Source: Adiantum capillus-veneris
Taxonomy: Eukaryota > Streptophyta > Polypodiopsida > Polypodiales > Pteridaceae
Assembly: GCA_014529385.2 (NCBI GenBank)
Contig: CM043945.1
Coordinates: 140,160,241-140,224,240 of the forward strand
DNA: 64,000 nucleotides
Direction of reading: 5' to 3'
The notes under the pieces were generated by a model. The model had not been told where the DNA came from. It did no database searches and saw only the letters and a list, made by a program, of their open reading frames with translations. Positions 32,440 through 42,558 of this stretch are shown one piece after another. Position numbers and translations under genes: made by a program. Numbering within the stretch: position 1 is the first letter of the stretch; every line of letters begins with the position of its first letter.

Positions 32440-33754
32440 GTCGTCTAGTCAGACGTCTCATCGTGTCCAAGCGGCTTATCTGTCGGATTCTGCCAAAAAA
32501 GACAATAAGACAGCTTTCAGTAAGTATAAACATATAACGACATTTATAAAACAATACAAAAAATAGAAAAGAGTAAACCCTAATACTAACCATGCCGCCG
32601 CGAGAACTGAGAATATCCATCAGGGCGTTTTAGCCCTTCCTGCCTGCGTACTCGCGCTCGTACGATGTGGGATCACGTCCTCTCATCGACCACTGTCAAA
32701 ACATACAAAGATTTCATTATGTTAGAATTAAAAAACTCATAAACCCTAAACTATCGAACATAAAGAGCAATGCGAAAACACTTACAAAATCGGCCTCAAA
32801 TGATGCCCATCCACCGCTCCCCAAGTGGTGCGAGCTCCCTGCCTCTACTCGCGCTCTCGCTGCATCCTTTTGTTGCTTCCACTTGTCGGGATTCTTGCGC
32901 GCTGCTTTCTTCGCATTCTTCCAATCTTCTTTAGCCAGCCAATCTAGCCTGTTCCACCCATTCTTGATTGCTTTTTGCACTTCGGAAAGATTGTGTTTGC
33001 AGTATTCGCGCATTCGAATCTTCATCAGGTCTTCATTGAAGCGCTGATCCCGTGCTGGAACGGGAAACTCATCATGAAGTATGCTGATGACTCTGTTTTA
33101 TAAATCACTTGGTACTTCACTCCATTTTTTTAGTATGTAGTGTCTAAACAGCTGAGAGCAAAGACCACGCATGCGCGAGATCACCTTCTTGCCGTCATCA
33201 TCCATGATGATGCCACCGCTAAAGTCGACGGAGTAAGGCAAGCCCTCTGGCCGGTGACGCGTGAACCTGGGTGTCCCGGCAGGGGTCTCTAGCGGCGTGT
33301 CGATGGGGGTACGGACGTCAGGTGTCTCCATCGGCGTCTGGGCCCCAAAGCGAGGAGTGTCGAGTGGGGTGGCTCCTGGCAGAGTAGGTAGAGGTGTGTA
33401 GCTGCTAGGAACAGTCAGCCACGCAAAACCTGGCGTAGATGGCAATGTTGTGGCTGGTGTGGGGGCGGGCAAAGAAGGGGAGGGTAAAGAGCCTCGTCGA
33501 ACACGAGGCGGTGTGGAGGCATCGGCGGTGGAATCCCCACAACAACCGCCACCGCCACCACTAGAGCGCCGGTGTCTAGACGAGTGTGAAGATCGTCTCG
33601 TCGACGCCGAACCTTCGGAGCGCGCCGAATGCTCCGAAAGAGAGGGAGATGCGGATGGAGTAGGAACGCGCGATGATGCGCCAGAGCGATGACGCTCCAC
33701 GTACCACTGTCTCTGCTGCGGTGACAAAGAAGAAAGAAATTCCTCATCATCCAT
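32440..33754 (-). pseudogene. CACTA Transposase_24-type protein, copy 1
   Basis: The ATG at 33754 (MDDEEFLSSLSPQQRQW) follows a GCAG acceptor. Exon 33754-32786 encodes a Ser/Pro-rich N-terminus, then DFSGGIIMDDDGKKVISRMR and the helical REYCKH...WKNAKKAARKNPDKWK region typical of PF03004. Introns have GTAAGT and TGACAG borders (32785-32693), and further exons are at 32692-32591 and near 32487. A TAA near 33098 and a second TAA in exon 2 (near 32630) break it; copy 2 reads Lys and Leu there. This is the second, non-TNP2 gene of plant CACTA elements, probably a DNA-binding partner. Confidence 0.8.
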
Positions 33755-34026
33755 ACCTGCATTAAACACACGAATATTTAAACTTAATATTGAATGAATA
33801 GAGTAGACAATGACGCAAAGACCATTAAATACAATGACGTAATGACGCATATAAATACAATGACGCAATGAATTGAGTGATAGAAGAGGCAAGTCGAAAA
33901 CTTAGAATTTTCAATCAAAAGATGTGAGCGCGAGTAGAAAAGAGAGTTATACACCATGGAAGGTACTTAGAGAGCCAGAGCTTTTACAACACGGAGCAAA
34001 ATTGTTCAAATACAATATTTGTGGCT

Positions 34027-35945
34027 TTAAGAGATCTCTCTCTCATCCTCGCATAACTCAGCATAACTTCCTATATCTATATAGAGCTCTCCGTTTAAAC
34101 ACATATCCTCTGTTTCATTTTGTAGCTCCTCTGCATGCACCCCATATAGAGTAGTAGCATCTTGATGCTCGTCTGGCACCACCGCAGCGGCTTCTGATTG
34201 AGCATCTTCTCTGATCTCCTCCATTGATGCCGTTGTGATTGGCACATGGTAGCCTTCATACGTCCTTGCACTACGAGGGGCTACCTCTATTACGTACCAC
34301 CAGTTTGATGTAGACTTTGTAGGATGAAATATTACCTGCCAGAGCCACATAACTTACATGAGAGCTTTCAAGCACATAACTTGTAAAAGGGGGATGTTAA
34401 CTATTTACATACTTACTTGTTCACAATGCTCTGGTAGTACGAAAGTGTCTCTTAGGTCAGTCCATTTCTTAGTAGAATCCACCTCAAGAAAACCAGACTC
34501 TCCTCTACGCACAGTAGCGTTGCGACCCTCCATGATTATCTTGAACCATTGCACGTCGAACAAGTCGACAAAAAAGCCTCTGTAATCGATCCTCAAAATC
34601 TCTTGCAGCGTGCCAAAGTAAGTAAGTTCCGCCACCACAGGATCTGCATCAGAGGAACGTCATCGACTAGACTGTTTAAATTTTGCCATGATTCCACAAT
34701 CTTGAGTAAAACGCTTTTTGTCGATCCGTTCCACCCTAAAATGTCGACCTTTACACCATGCTGCTGTGTATGACTTATACTACAACGAACAAAGATTATG
34801 AGTGGCCGTTCAAACGTTTAGAAATAAAGTCACTAGCATGTCGTACATTGCAAACTTACCTTGGTCGTGCAACCCCGAGAGTACTCCCACTCTTCCTCAG
34901 TCACTTCGTCACCGCATTGTTGTGCGCTTTTCAATTGGTTGTACAACCATCTTAAGCTCATGAAGGTTGGTAGGCTCTCCAGACCCGTCGGATAGTGCAT
35001 CGGTGGTCGTCTTCCCCATCTCCACTCGATTCATGCCCTTTGTTGCTCTTGCTTTGCATCCTCATATTGTGAAATCCACTTTTGCATCACTGGATTGTGA
35101 AGCATGCAAAATCGGTGGAGATCTACTTGATATCTTTCGGAATCACATTTCGGACACTTCTCCATGTCTATGTATTCCCCTCTGAAAAGAATGCACTCAT
35201 TAGGACAAGCGTGGATAGAATTGTAATCCATCCCCAAGTTTTGCAAAATCTTTCTTGCTTCATCTCGAGAATCTGGCATCACATTGTCAGCTGGTAGTAT
35301 GTGCTCTTTAAGCAATCTACACAACATAAAAATACGATAGAGTCGTGTAAAAATCTATAAGATCATTATACATTTAGAGTTTTATTAAAGTAAACTAATT
35401 GTAATAGATCACCTGAAAAGCGCTGTGACGCTAGTGTCACTCCATCCAAACTTTGCCTGCATGTTGAGAAGAACCAGGAGTGCTTTCAATCTAGACATAC
35501 GTGCTCCATTATACAATGGCGTATCGGCTTCACTTTTCATATCATCATAGATAAGCCTTTCTGAATCCATGATCGTCTCGATCATTTCATCAATATCGGG
35601 CTCAAACATTGCCTCGTTGGGAATGTGCTCTGCATGATCATCCCCCAAGCTGTCAGAGGCTACATCTTGTGGCCTCACATATGCTGCTTGACCAAAGCGC
35701 CTGCGAACACGTCTATTGGGTTGCAAGATTGCTGCTTGTTGGCCAGCGTCAAAGTCCGACGAGTTATAATTGGCAACAACTCGATCTATAATAGATGGAT
35801 CGAACTCGCCAAATTCGCGAACGTGCTGCAAAGAAACACGTCTTGTCCGTCGCACAGCATGCTTGCATTGATTACAAGGACATAAGACCCTCGTTGAGAG
35901 ATAGGTGTTTCGGTTGGACGGTCCCACATCCTCGTCACTACTCAT
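34027..35945 (-). pseudogene. TNP2-type CACTA transposase, internally deleted
   Basis: The ATG at 35945 starts a transposase-associated domain (CPCNQC...LQHVREFG), spliced at a CAG/GTGATC donor to 35327-35031, the start of Transposase_21 (NSIHACPNECILFRGEY, CPKCDSERYQ). The catalytic middle of Transposase_21 is missing: within 400 bp the sequence passes to DUF4216-like parts (34638-34405, LTYFGTLQEILRIDYRG; and 34350-34027, HPTKSTSNWWYVIEVAPRS). So the copy has the protein ends but not the core and would need a transposase in trans. Confidence 0.8.
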
Positions 35946-36007
35946 AATGAGGATAGAAATCTTATAACATGGATAACAAATTCAATATTCTATTGGCATT
36001 CTTCGTC

Positions 36008-36103
<96 letters not shown>

Positions 36104-36533
36104 CTCACATTCTCTAGTCATGTCCAATCCCCGCACACCTCGGTCTAGAGGTGCACGGAGATCAGAACCACCGGGTTATAATCTCGTCTTTATTGGTCAA
36201 TACCTATATTTGTGGGTACAAGAAATCTACAGACCCACGTCTACATGATACTGCATGTAGTGGACAAAACCCCTTTGCCTCTTCTCTAGCTGTAGCACTT
36301 CACAACATCTTAACATCTTTTCACAGTAGATCTTTTCACTGTTCGTCTAACTCTAAACCCTAAACCGTAAGTAATTCTTGCGTGGACTCGATCTAACGTA
36401 AATAAGCGTAAATCTAAATAAACGTAAATCTAACTAAAAATAAACCTAAATCTAATTTAACGTAAGTCCACATCTAACCTAATCTTTAACGTCTTTTGGG
36501 ATAGTTTCCTACGACGTTAAAACTCTCTTCTTC

Positions 36534-36569
<36 letters not shown>

Positions 36570-36587
36570 CTGTGTGTGTGTGTGTGT

Positions 36588-36633
<46 letters not shown>

Positions 36634-37716
36634 AAACCTAAATAAACCTAAGTCTAATCTAATATAACATAAATCGAAATCTAACGTAAATTATGTTATA
36701 TTAAAAACAAAGAACTAAACTAACAGGGATTATAAGAACCTTAAAACTGATTTAACACATAATTTTTCACATAACTCGGCAAGAGTTGGCATTCTCATCA
36801 CTAAAGATGTGAGAGTTAACTTTCGGCGGTGACGCTGCCTCATCTCCATCCACATCTGATGACAGCAATTGGCCCTTTAGACCGTTCTTGCTCTTGTTAC
36901 TAACTTTGAAGTTGTTGTTGAATGACTAGAGGTTGTCTAGATGGTCATTGTGTCGGGGATGTAGTGACTCTTGCCGCCCTGAAGATCCACCTTCTTCCCT
37001 ATCTTCTGAAGACATTTCACTAGTACTTTTGGATCGACGGAGCCCACCATGAGTGAAGGCAGCAATACCCTATATTTCATTGAGGGCTTTCTTCACCCTC
37101 TTCATGCAGGCATCGCAGTCTATGGAGACCTAAATCTAATCTAATATAACGTAAATCTAAATCTAGCGTAAATAAACGTAAATGTAATTAAAAATAAACC
37201 TAAATCTAATATAATTTAACTTAAATAAACCTAAATCTAATTTAGCGTAAGTCTACATCTAACCTAATCTTTAACGTCTTTTAGGATAGTTTCCTACGAC
37301 GTTATAACTCTCTTCTTCTTGTGTGTGTGCGCGTGTGTGGATGTGTGTGCCAATAAAAAGAGATAAATGGTATAACCTTTCTATCACCCATGCCAAGTAT
37401 GATAGATTGATTATGCCATTTCCCTCTTGAATAATAGGTCTTGAGTTCAACTCCTCGTCGGCTAGATCTTTAGGTCTTTTAATTTTAATTAGTTTCCTAC
37501 GACGTTAAATTAGTTTCTCTCTCTTTCTCTCTCAATGTGTGTGCGTTTTTTTGGATCATATGCATGTTTTCTCTCTCTTTTCCTCTCTCAATGTGTGCGT
37601 TTTTTGTTTATGTATGTTCTCTCTCTTTTCCTCTCTCAATGCGTGCGTTTTTTGTTTATGCATGCTCTCTCTCTCTTTTCCTCTCTCAATGTGTGTGTGC
37701 ATTCTTTGTTTATGTT

Positions 37717-37766
<50 letters not shown>

Positions 37767-37783
37767 AACACTATGTGTGTGTA

Positions 37784-37820
<37 letters not shown>

Positions 37821-37927
37821 AAGAGGGAAAGGGAACATGAGAGTGAGGAGAGGGAAGGAGCATACCTGGCTCTCCTTCCTCTCCTCGTGTGTGTGTGTGT
37901 TTGTGTGTTTGTGTGTGTGTGGAGAAG

Positions 37928-37967
<40 letters not shown>

Positions 37968-38044
37968 CGTTACCTGGTCCTTGCTTGAGGGCGCCGAAAA
38001 ACTCAGATCGGAGATCTGAGTTTTTGGGCGCGCTCTGTTATTTT
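35946..38044. repeat. CACTA 5'-side spacer: microsatellites and duplicated low-complexity blocks
   Basis: (CT)n at 36011-36100, (GT)n at 36536-36627, 37770-37798 and 37890-37920, (CT)n at 37722-37763, and (GA)n at 37799-37825 and 37931-37962. The block of TAAACCTAAATCTAA motifs plus TAGTTTCCTACGACGTTA is present at about 36380-36540 and again at 37130-37320, a direct duplication. One captured exon is listed separately. Confidence 0.85.
36760..37129 (-). pseudogene. Captured exon resembling a heavy-metal-associated (HMA) domain
   Basis: After a TTTAG acceptor at 37130-37131 the minus strand reads VSIDCDACMKRVKKALNEI then TAG then GI. The C-D-x-C pair followed by K-R-V-K-K-A-L matches the start of plant HIPP-type metal-binding domains, where the stop position would normally be a charged residue before G-V. 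The remaining open frame is Ser/Glu-rich. It has no relation to CACTA proteins, so it looks like host exon capture. Confidence 0.45.
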
Positions 38045-38175
38045 TTTAGCCCAGTCGGCGTCGCTATGAGCATCGCAAATTTCCAAAGAAATTTGCGACG
38101 CTCATAGCGACGCCGGGATTGTTTTTTTGAGCGTCGTTGTGTGAGCGTCGCTAATATGAATAGCCTCTTGTAGTG
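38045..38175 (+). repeat. CACTA copy 1, right end and subterminal repeats
   Basis: A near-perfect hairpin (GGCGTCGCTATGAGC with its complement GCTCATAGCGACGCC) precedes the terminal CCTCTTGTAGTG. Confidence 0.85.
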
Positions 38176-39083
38176 ACAGTTCACTTCAGGGTCGCAACTG
38201 ATTAAAGATACGTTCATTGAGGCGAAGTTCGGAGAGGCCAATTTGCCAACAGATGAGCAGTTTGAATTGAACAAAACAACTTGGCTTGGAAAACATGGGT
38301 AGACACGTGGCACCCAAAAATCATGTAATGAATAGTCAGTCTATTCACTTGTGGGGGAGGTCGATGCTAGAAATGGACGAGAATGAGATGGTAACTTTTG
38401 TCGAGCATTCAGATGGTATTAGAGATGTCCGAGTGATAAAATATCATGAACATTTTTTTTTTGGTGCCAAGTGCTAGTGTATGACAATAGTTTCCTTAGA
38501 AGAGCGGGAGGCTCACGCCAAGGGATTGTCATTGGAGTCCAAGCAAGGATGTGGCGTTGTCTCACTACATCGGGCGTTTCAACCACAAAAAGGTTTGTAG
38601 AAACAATTCAAGTACTTGACAATTGGACTCATCTCACTTACGGCCCATAAATTCATTGCAATTATTATGTAGATCATAATATACCACAAGGAATATTCCG
38701 ATGACAATGCAAAGTTCCCTCTGTTTGCAATGAAAGCAATTACAAGATTGTGTGGTGGGCACCCCCTCCCACTAAACACAGAAAGAGTAATTATGATTGA
38801 AAAACAGTTTGCTCTACGTGTATTTGGCATTGGGTATGGGTGCCAGGCACTCAGAGCCCCCTATTTCATGTCCTACACTGCTCAGGCTCTGGCTGCAGGG
38901 GTTGAAGACCCAGAAAGCTTAGATCCATACAATAAGCGGCTATTTTTGAGGGAAAGAAGACCCATGATGCCCGTAGGGATGCTGCCATCAACAGAGGAAC
39001 GAGCTCGTCTACAGAGCTTGCACATCGAAGAGGTACAAAGTGAGGAGGAAGGAGGTGCATCAAAGAGGATAAAAATGATGGGC

Positions 39084-41799
39084 TCAGGTCCATCTTCTCC
39101 CGCTCCTGACTCGTGATCGGTGCCACCTCGCATGGCGCTCCGCTGCATTTGAAGCTCCCCAAGCCATCTGTTTCTTCTCTTTGCGGATGTGTTGTAAAGA
39201 CCGTGTAATTTCTGAATTCTTAAGAAGTTCCTTCTGCCTTGCTCTATTAATTAGTCGTCTATAAGTCCATTGGTGTAACTCTAATAGGCTATTGGCCTTT
39301 TCTTTTCCTCCCCCATGTCGAGTGTGCTTAAAATAACCTGTTCTTGCCATGTAGTGGGTTTTTTCCATGCCTTGTGTGGACCATATTGATAGTGAGCCGT
39401 ATGTCTTGGCAAAATATGGACCATGGTTGAACAGTATGTGTTGCATTGAAATAAAACAAAATGGTCATTTGAGTACAATTTAAAATTTTGTTTTGTATAC
39501 GTAGAATGCCAACCTACCATGTAATGTGTGATATGTTGCCCACCCCACCCTGTAAGGTAATCCTTTTTCCAATCCAGCAAGGCTGCTTGAAATGATGTGA
39601 GCTTACTTTGGTCCCAAGAATGTTGCTCAAGGTAGTGGAAAATTTTATCTAGTGATTTCCACACGTTCGCCTTGTGATTTTGGATTGCCCCACCACCAGC
39701 ATTGTCTTTAACCACTTTATGTAACTGTTTCCATTTGTTGAGCAGGATTCTCCTTTCTTCTCTATCTGAATCTTTGAGGCTAAACCCAAGAAACCTTCTT
39801 GCCTTCACTCCGCCTATCGATGCTTTCCTCGGTACCTTGTACCGACTTTGAGACATCTTAGGGTCCTCTTCGATTTTGACATTGCCTCCATGCAAACCAA
39901 TGTCTGAGAGCAATCCCTCTAATGCTTTGATCACTCTTTTCGACTCACTCTCTGGCTTTAATGTCCATGCAAAACATATGTACAAATGAACCACCTTTTC
40001 AATTATTCGACAGAGTGCATGAAGTGTACAGATGTGAACTCTACTCAGAGTAATATCAAGCACTAGTTTAAAAGTTTTATCTTGAAGATGTCTGTTGGGA
40101 TCTCTAATCCATTGCACACTCTCAAGTGATTGTGCATCAACCATGCAATATAAGCATGGATTTGCCACAGTTGCTCCGTGTGTTATATTGTACATACACT
40201 TAAGAGTCTTTAAGTCACCTTCCATGTGCCATTCCATTGTGTAGTCACCAAATCCTTCCACTGAAATAACGGCTCCGTTGCTTTGTTCACTGATGATAGA
40301 AGGAATTGGGGTTTGACTAAAAACCCAATCGAGGATTTCAAAATTTTCCTTATCAACCTGCAGTGAAAAATGAAAACACAAAATCAACAATCAAATAATC
40401 AATATTTTTGTTATCAAAGATTGAATGAAGTATACCTGAAATGATCCTAGAGATAGAATGTTGTTTTTTGATTGCACGCTGAAGTATCGTGGATCCTCTT
40501 TCGTTATTGATGGATCCAGAGCTCTGTTCATGAGGGTAATGGTGACTCTCTCCAACTTCTTGTTCTTCAAGACCTCGCACTCGTCGAGCTTCAAAACAAA
40601 CTTGAGAACCCCACCGTACTCGTCTCGACTGATGTCAAAGAAGTGAACTGCATACCTTTGCAATGCTTCAAGATCAACGAAGAGGTTGTTGTGCTCGTTA
40701 AACTGTACCTCTCTGCCGCCCTTGCCTAAGAACGTTGCTTCAATATGGAATGGTGACCCAAGTTTCTCAAACACATCATCGTTTACGTGCTGGCGAGCAG
40801 CCTTTACATGTGATGGCTTTGGCAGCAATGATCCTCTCTGTAGTTTATTTTGAGATTTTTTAGCTAATGCTTTGAAGAGTGCCCTGTATCCCATCTGCGA
40901 GATGCCACTCTCATCAAGTATTGCTTGCACTTCCATTGGTTTCAGCTGATTCTCATTCATGAAGGAGGTAAGTAGCCTCCCTTTCAACTTACGAAATTTT
41001 TTCTGAGTTATCATCTCTTCAACTACTTCTTTTGGAACTAGACCGCTGTAATGCACTCCGGCATTGAAGCCTGCACCGTTCGAGTTTGGATGCAGTAAAG
41101 ACCTGCCAAAAAATCACAATGCGTTATGATCATGTATAGGAAAGTAAGTGTATCCACTTCTTAATGAAGCACATTGAAGAAACAAACTTCGAGGTACCTT
41201 AAAACTCGTATTCGTTTTTTTAGGCCACCACTACCAACCTTCATGTTCTTAAGGTTGCACAGATCTCGTTTTCTTTTCCGACTACCAAGCACGGTGTCTT
41301 TCTCTCGCAAACTTGTGATCTTCTTCTCAAGGCCTTGGATTGTCTCTTTTTTTGATGAAATCTTTTGAGAGCATGGTTCATTAAGTTTCTTCAGCTGCAT
41401 GTTCTCCATTGCCAGGAAGTTTCTTTTCCTTTCCGCATTCAATCCTCTCATTTCCAAATGTTCGGTGTATCCCAATAGCCCATCCTTGCCATCGCCTGTG
41501 AAATGTATGAGGTTAGTGATATTAGCAAAGGGAGGTGGCGCATTTGTCGTAGGATCCTTTGGATAAATAGACCCATCAGTCCACAAATCCAAATGATGTT
41601 CCTTGTTTATCCTTCTAAGTTCTTTCTCCTGTTGAGATAAGAAAGACTCCCTCCTACATTTCTGCAACGGTGCGTACTCTTGCAATACATCAACATGAAG
41701 ATGATGTGTGTTCTTTCTTTGGGTAAGTGTTAAAGATGAAGGGGCCGAGGATTGTAAGTTCAAATTAGTGTTTTCATCATGAAAAGATGCGTTCTCCAT
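39084..41799 (-). CDS. Transposase-like protein, four exons, ~820 aa
   Basis: ATG at 41799. Exons 41799-41198, 41102-40436, 40357-39518 and ~39440-39084; the first two introns have GTACCT/GGCAG and GTATAC/TGCAG borders, and all phases agree with no stop. The last intron has a GTAGGT donor but its best-fitting acceptor reads CAA instead of CAG. Exon 1 is coiled coil with a basic RKRKR patch. Exon 3 has MEGDLKTLKCMYNI, NPCLYC and LHALCRIIEK; exon 4 has QGMEKTHYMARTGYF and TRHGGG. This D/CxxC/H pattern with a GG-rich end recalls poorly named eukaryotic transposase families (KDZ-like is one guess). It sits 310 bp inside the right inverted repeat. Intactness contrasts with the decay around it. Confidence 0.6.
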
Positions 41800-42108
41800 T
41801 CCTAGAGTTAGAAGACGGAGAAATGTCTCAGGTTTTGGGAGGGAAAGCCATATTCTCAAGTTTAGAGTTGATAGAGTTCATGTGGCTTATGTTTCTGGAG
41901 GGAACGCTTGTAAGTTGGCATTTCAAATCATTAGTCATACGGTTAGTTGGATTCCTGACAAGAGAACGAAGGATAAGAATGATAAAGACAACGGCTACCT
42001 ACCAAAGAATGTCATTTTGGCTTTTTGTTGCGCAGAAAAGTATCACATAAAATGCACAAGTTAACATTTTCATTTTCTCTCTCTAAGCTGACATGGCACT
42101 TCTTACAG

Positions 42109-42139
42109 GGCCCAAAAGTGAGTCCAACTTTCTCCTAAT
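42109..42139 (-). repeat. Right terminal inverted repeat of the 19-kb unit
   Basis: Inverted match to 23165-23195, 30 of 31 bases. Inward similarity (TCAG-TT-TAGAGAGAGA) resumes after a short insertion. Confidence 0.6.
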
Positions 42140-42558
42140 GGTGAATTTGTCTTTGCCAGCAAGTCGTGTTGCCCTAGAAGGAAATGCAAAGCTTCGTTGA
42201 TGATTTCTTTCGTGATATTTACTTTCACCTTCGATCCATCCTTGTCCGTGAGCATTGACTACCCATCATATTGTATCGAGCTCATGAGCTCGTGGGCCCT
42301 CATGTAATCTGTTCCCCATGGCTGTAATCTGAAAAACTGCTCCAAATGCACAACCCGCACTGCCTCTATTACCTCCGGCCTTCGGTGGAGATTCCATATT
42401 TCCATGTCACCATCAGCATCCCTAAACTTCGAGATGAAAATGTGAGCAAGGATTTGAGCTAGTATTTCATCCGAGATGTGAGCCTTTTCATTTGTAGCGA
42501 GCTCATCCACTTCATATGGTGTTGCTGTCCACTACCTTTCTTTCTTTTGGCGAGGCAT
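42140..42558 (-). pseudogene. Transposon-like plant gene, N-terminal half
   Basis: ATG at 42558 (MPRQKKER) followed by one frame with two TAG codons (near 42532 and 42259). It contains DEILAQILAHIFISKF, EAVRVVHLEQFFRLQPWG and KVKVNITKEIINEALHFLLG. The frame runs up to the inverted repeat and its continuation is best found at 23164-22487 on the same strand. The VxVNxxKExINEAL pattern fits the first half of plant transposon-type proteins. Confidence 0.45.

Larger units (their letters stand above)
31842..38175 (-). mobile_element. CACTA (En/Spm) transposon, copy 1
   Basis: Starts CACTACAAGAGG and ends CCTCTTGTAGTG, perfect 12-bp inverted ends, each followed by subterminal copies of GCGTCGCTA/TAGCGACGC. 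Inside on the minus strand are a Transposase_24-type gene and pieces of a TNP2 transposase with its core missing. The 3-bp flanks (ATG left, ACA right) do not match, so the target duplication has mutated or been lost. A second copy starts at 52014. Confidence 0.9.
30979..39116 (+). pseudogene. Unrecognised gene interrupted by the CACTA element
   Basis: Exon candidates: 30979 to ~31383 (ATG start, Cys/His-rich CCLEKC...CMKHLEKC motif), 31426-31841 (after a CTTGCAG acceptor, acidic then LADIAVRDS-type end), and after the CACTA, 38190-38305 (LIKDTFIEAKFGEANLPTDE) and 38730-39116 (Gly/Arg-rich, ending with an SKRIKMM basic patch). Stops lie between the last two pieces, so this copy is dead. The 3' end overlaps the minus-strand transposase-like gene by about 33 bp, in convergent orientation. 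The Cys/His cluster may bind zinc; no family recognised. Confidence 0.4.
23165..42139. mobile_element. Candidate multi-gene DNA transposon, ~19 kb (12.6 kb without nested CACTA)
   Basis: It is bounded by a 31-bp inverted repeat (23165-23195 and 42109-42139, one mismatch), with weaker similarity further inward. The two outside flanks read as two halves of one gene on the same strand. Inside are an intact four-exon transposase-like gene next to the right end, a histone H3-like gene, a ULP1-like protease gene, a two-exon coiled-coil gene, two unrecognised plus-strand genes, and four arrays of one hairpin module between the genes. A CACTA element lies inside the second plus gene. I could not find a target-site duplication at the repeat ends, which is the main weakness. 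Confidence 0.5.

Noticed and set aside
37370-37450. tRNA-like or SINE-like segment (GAGTTCAACTCC resembles a B box)
   Set aside because: No convincing A box, acceptor stem or second copy; lies in low-complexity CACTA spacer.
37535-37988. Overlapping Ser/Leu/Cys-rich frames
   Set aside because: Microsatellite translations (CT, GT and GA runs) in the CACTA spacer.
41882-42064. Plus-strand 60-codon frame opposite the transposase-like gene 5' region
   Set aside because: Looks protein-like, but it lies antisense to the upstream region of an intact spliced gene and next to the inverted repeat; no motif recognised.
23161-42143. Target-site duplication for the 19-kb unit
   Set aside because: Flanks CCAC and GGTG are complementary rather than repeated; no duplication of 2-10 bp was found with the ends placed at any of the plausible positions.
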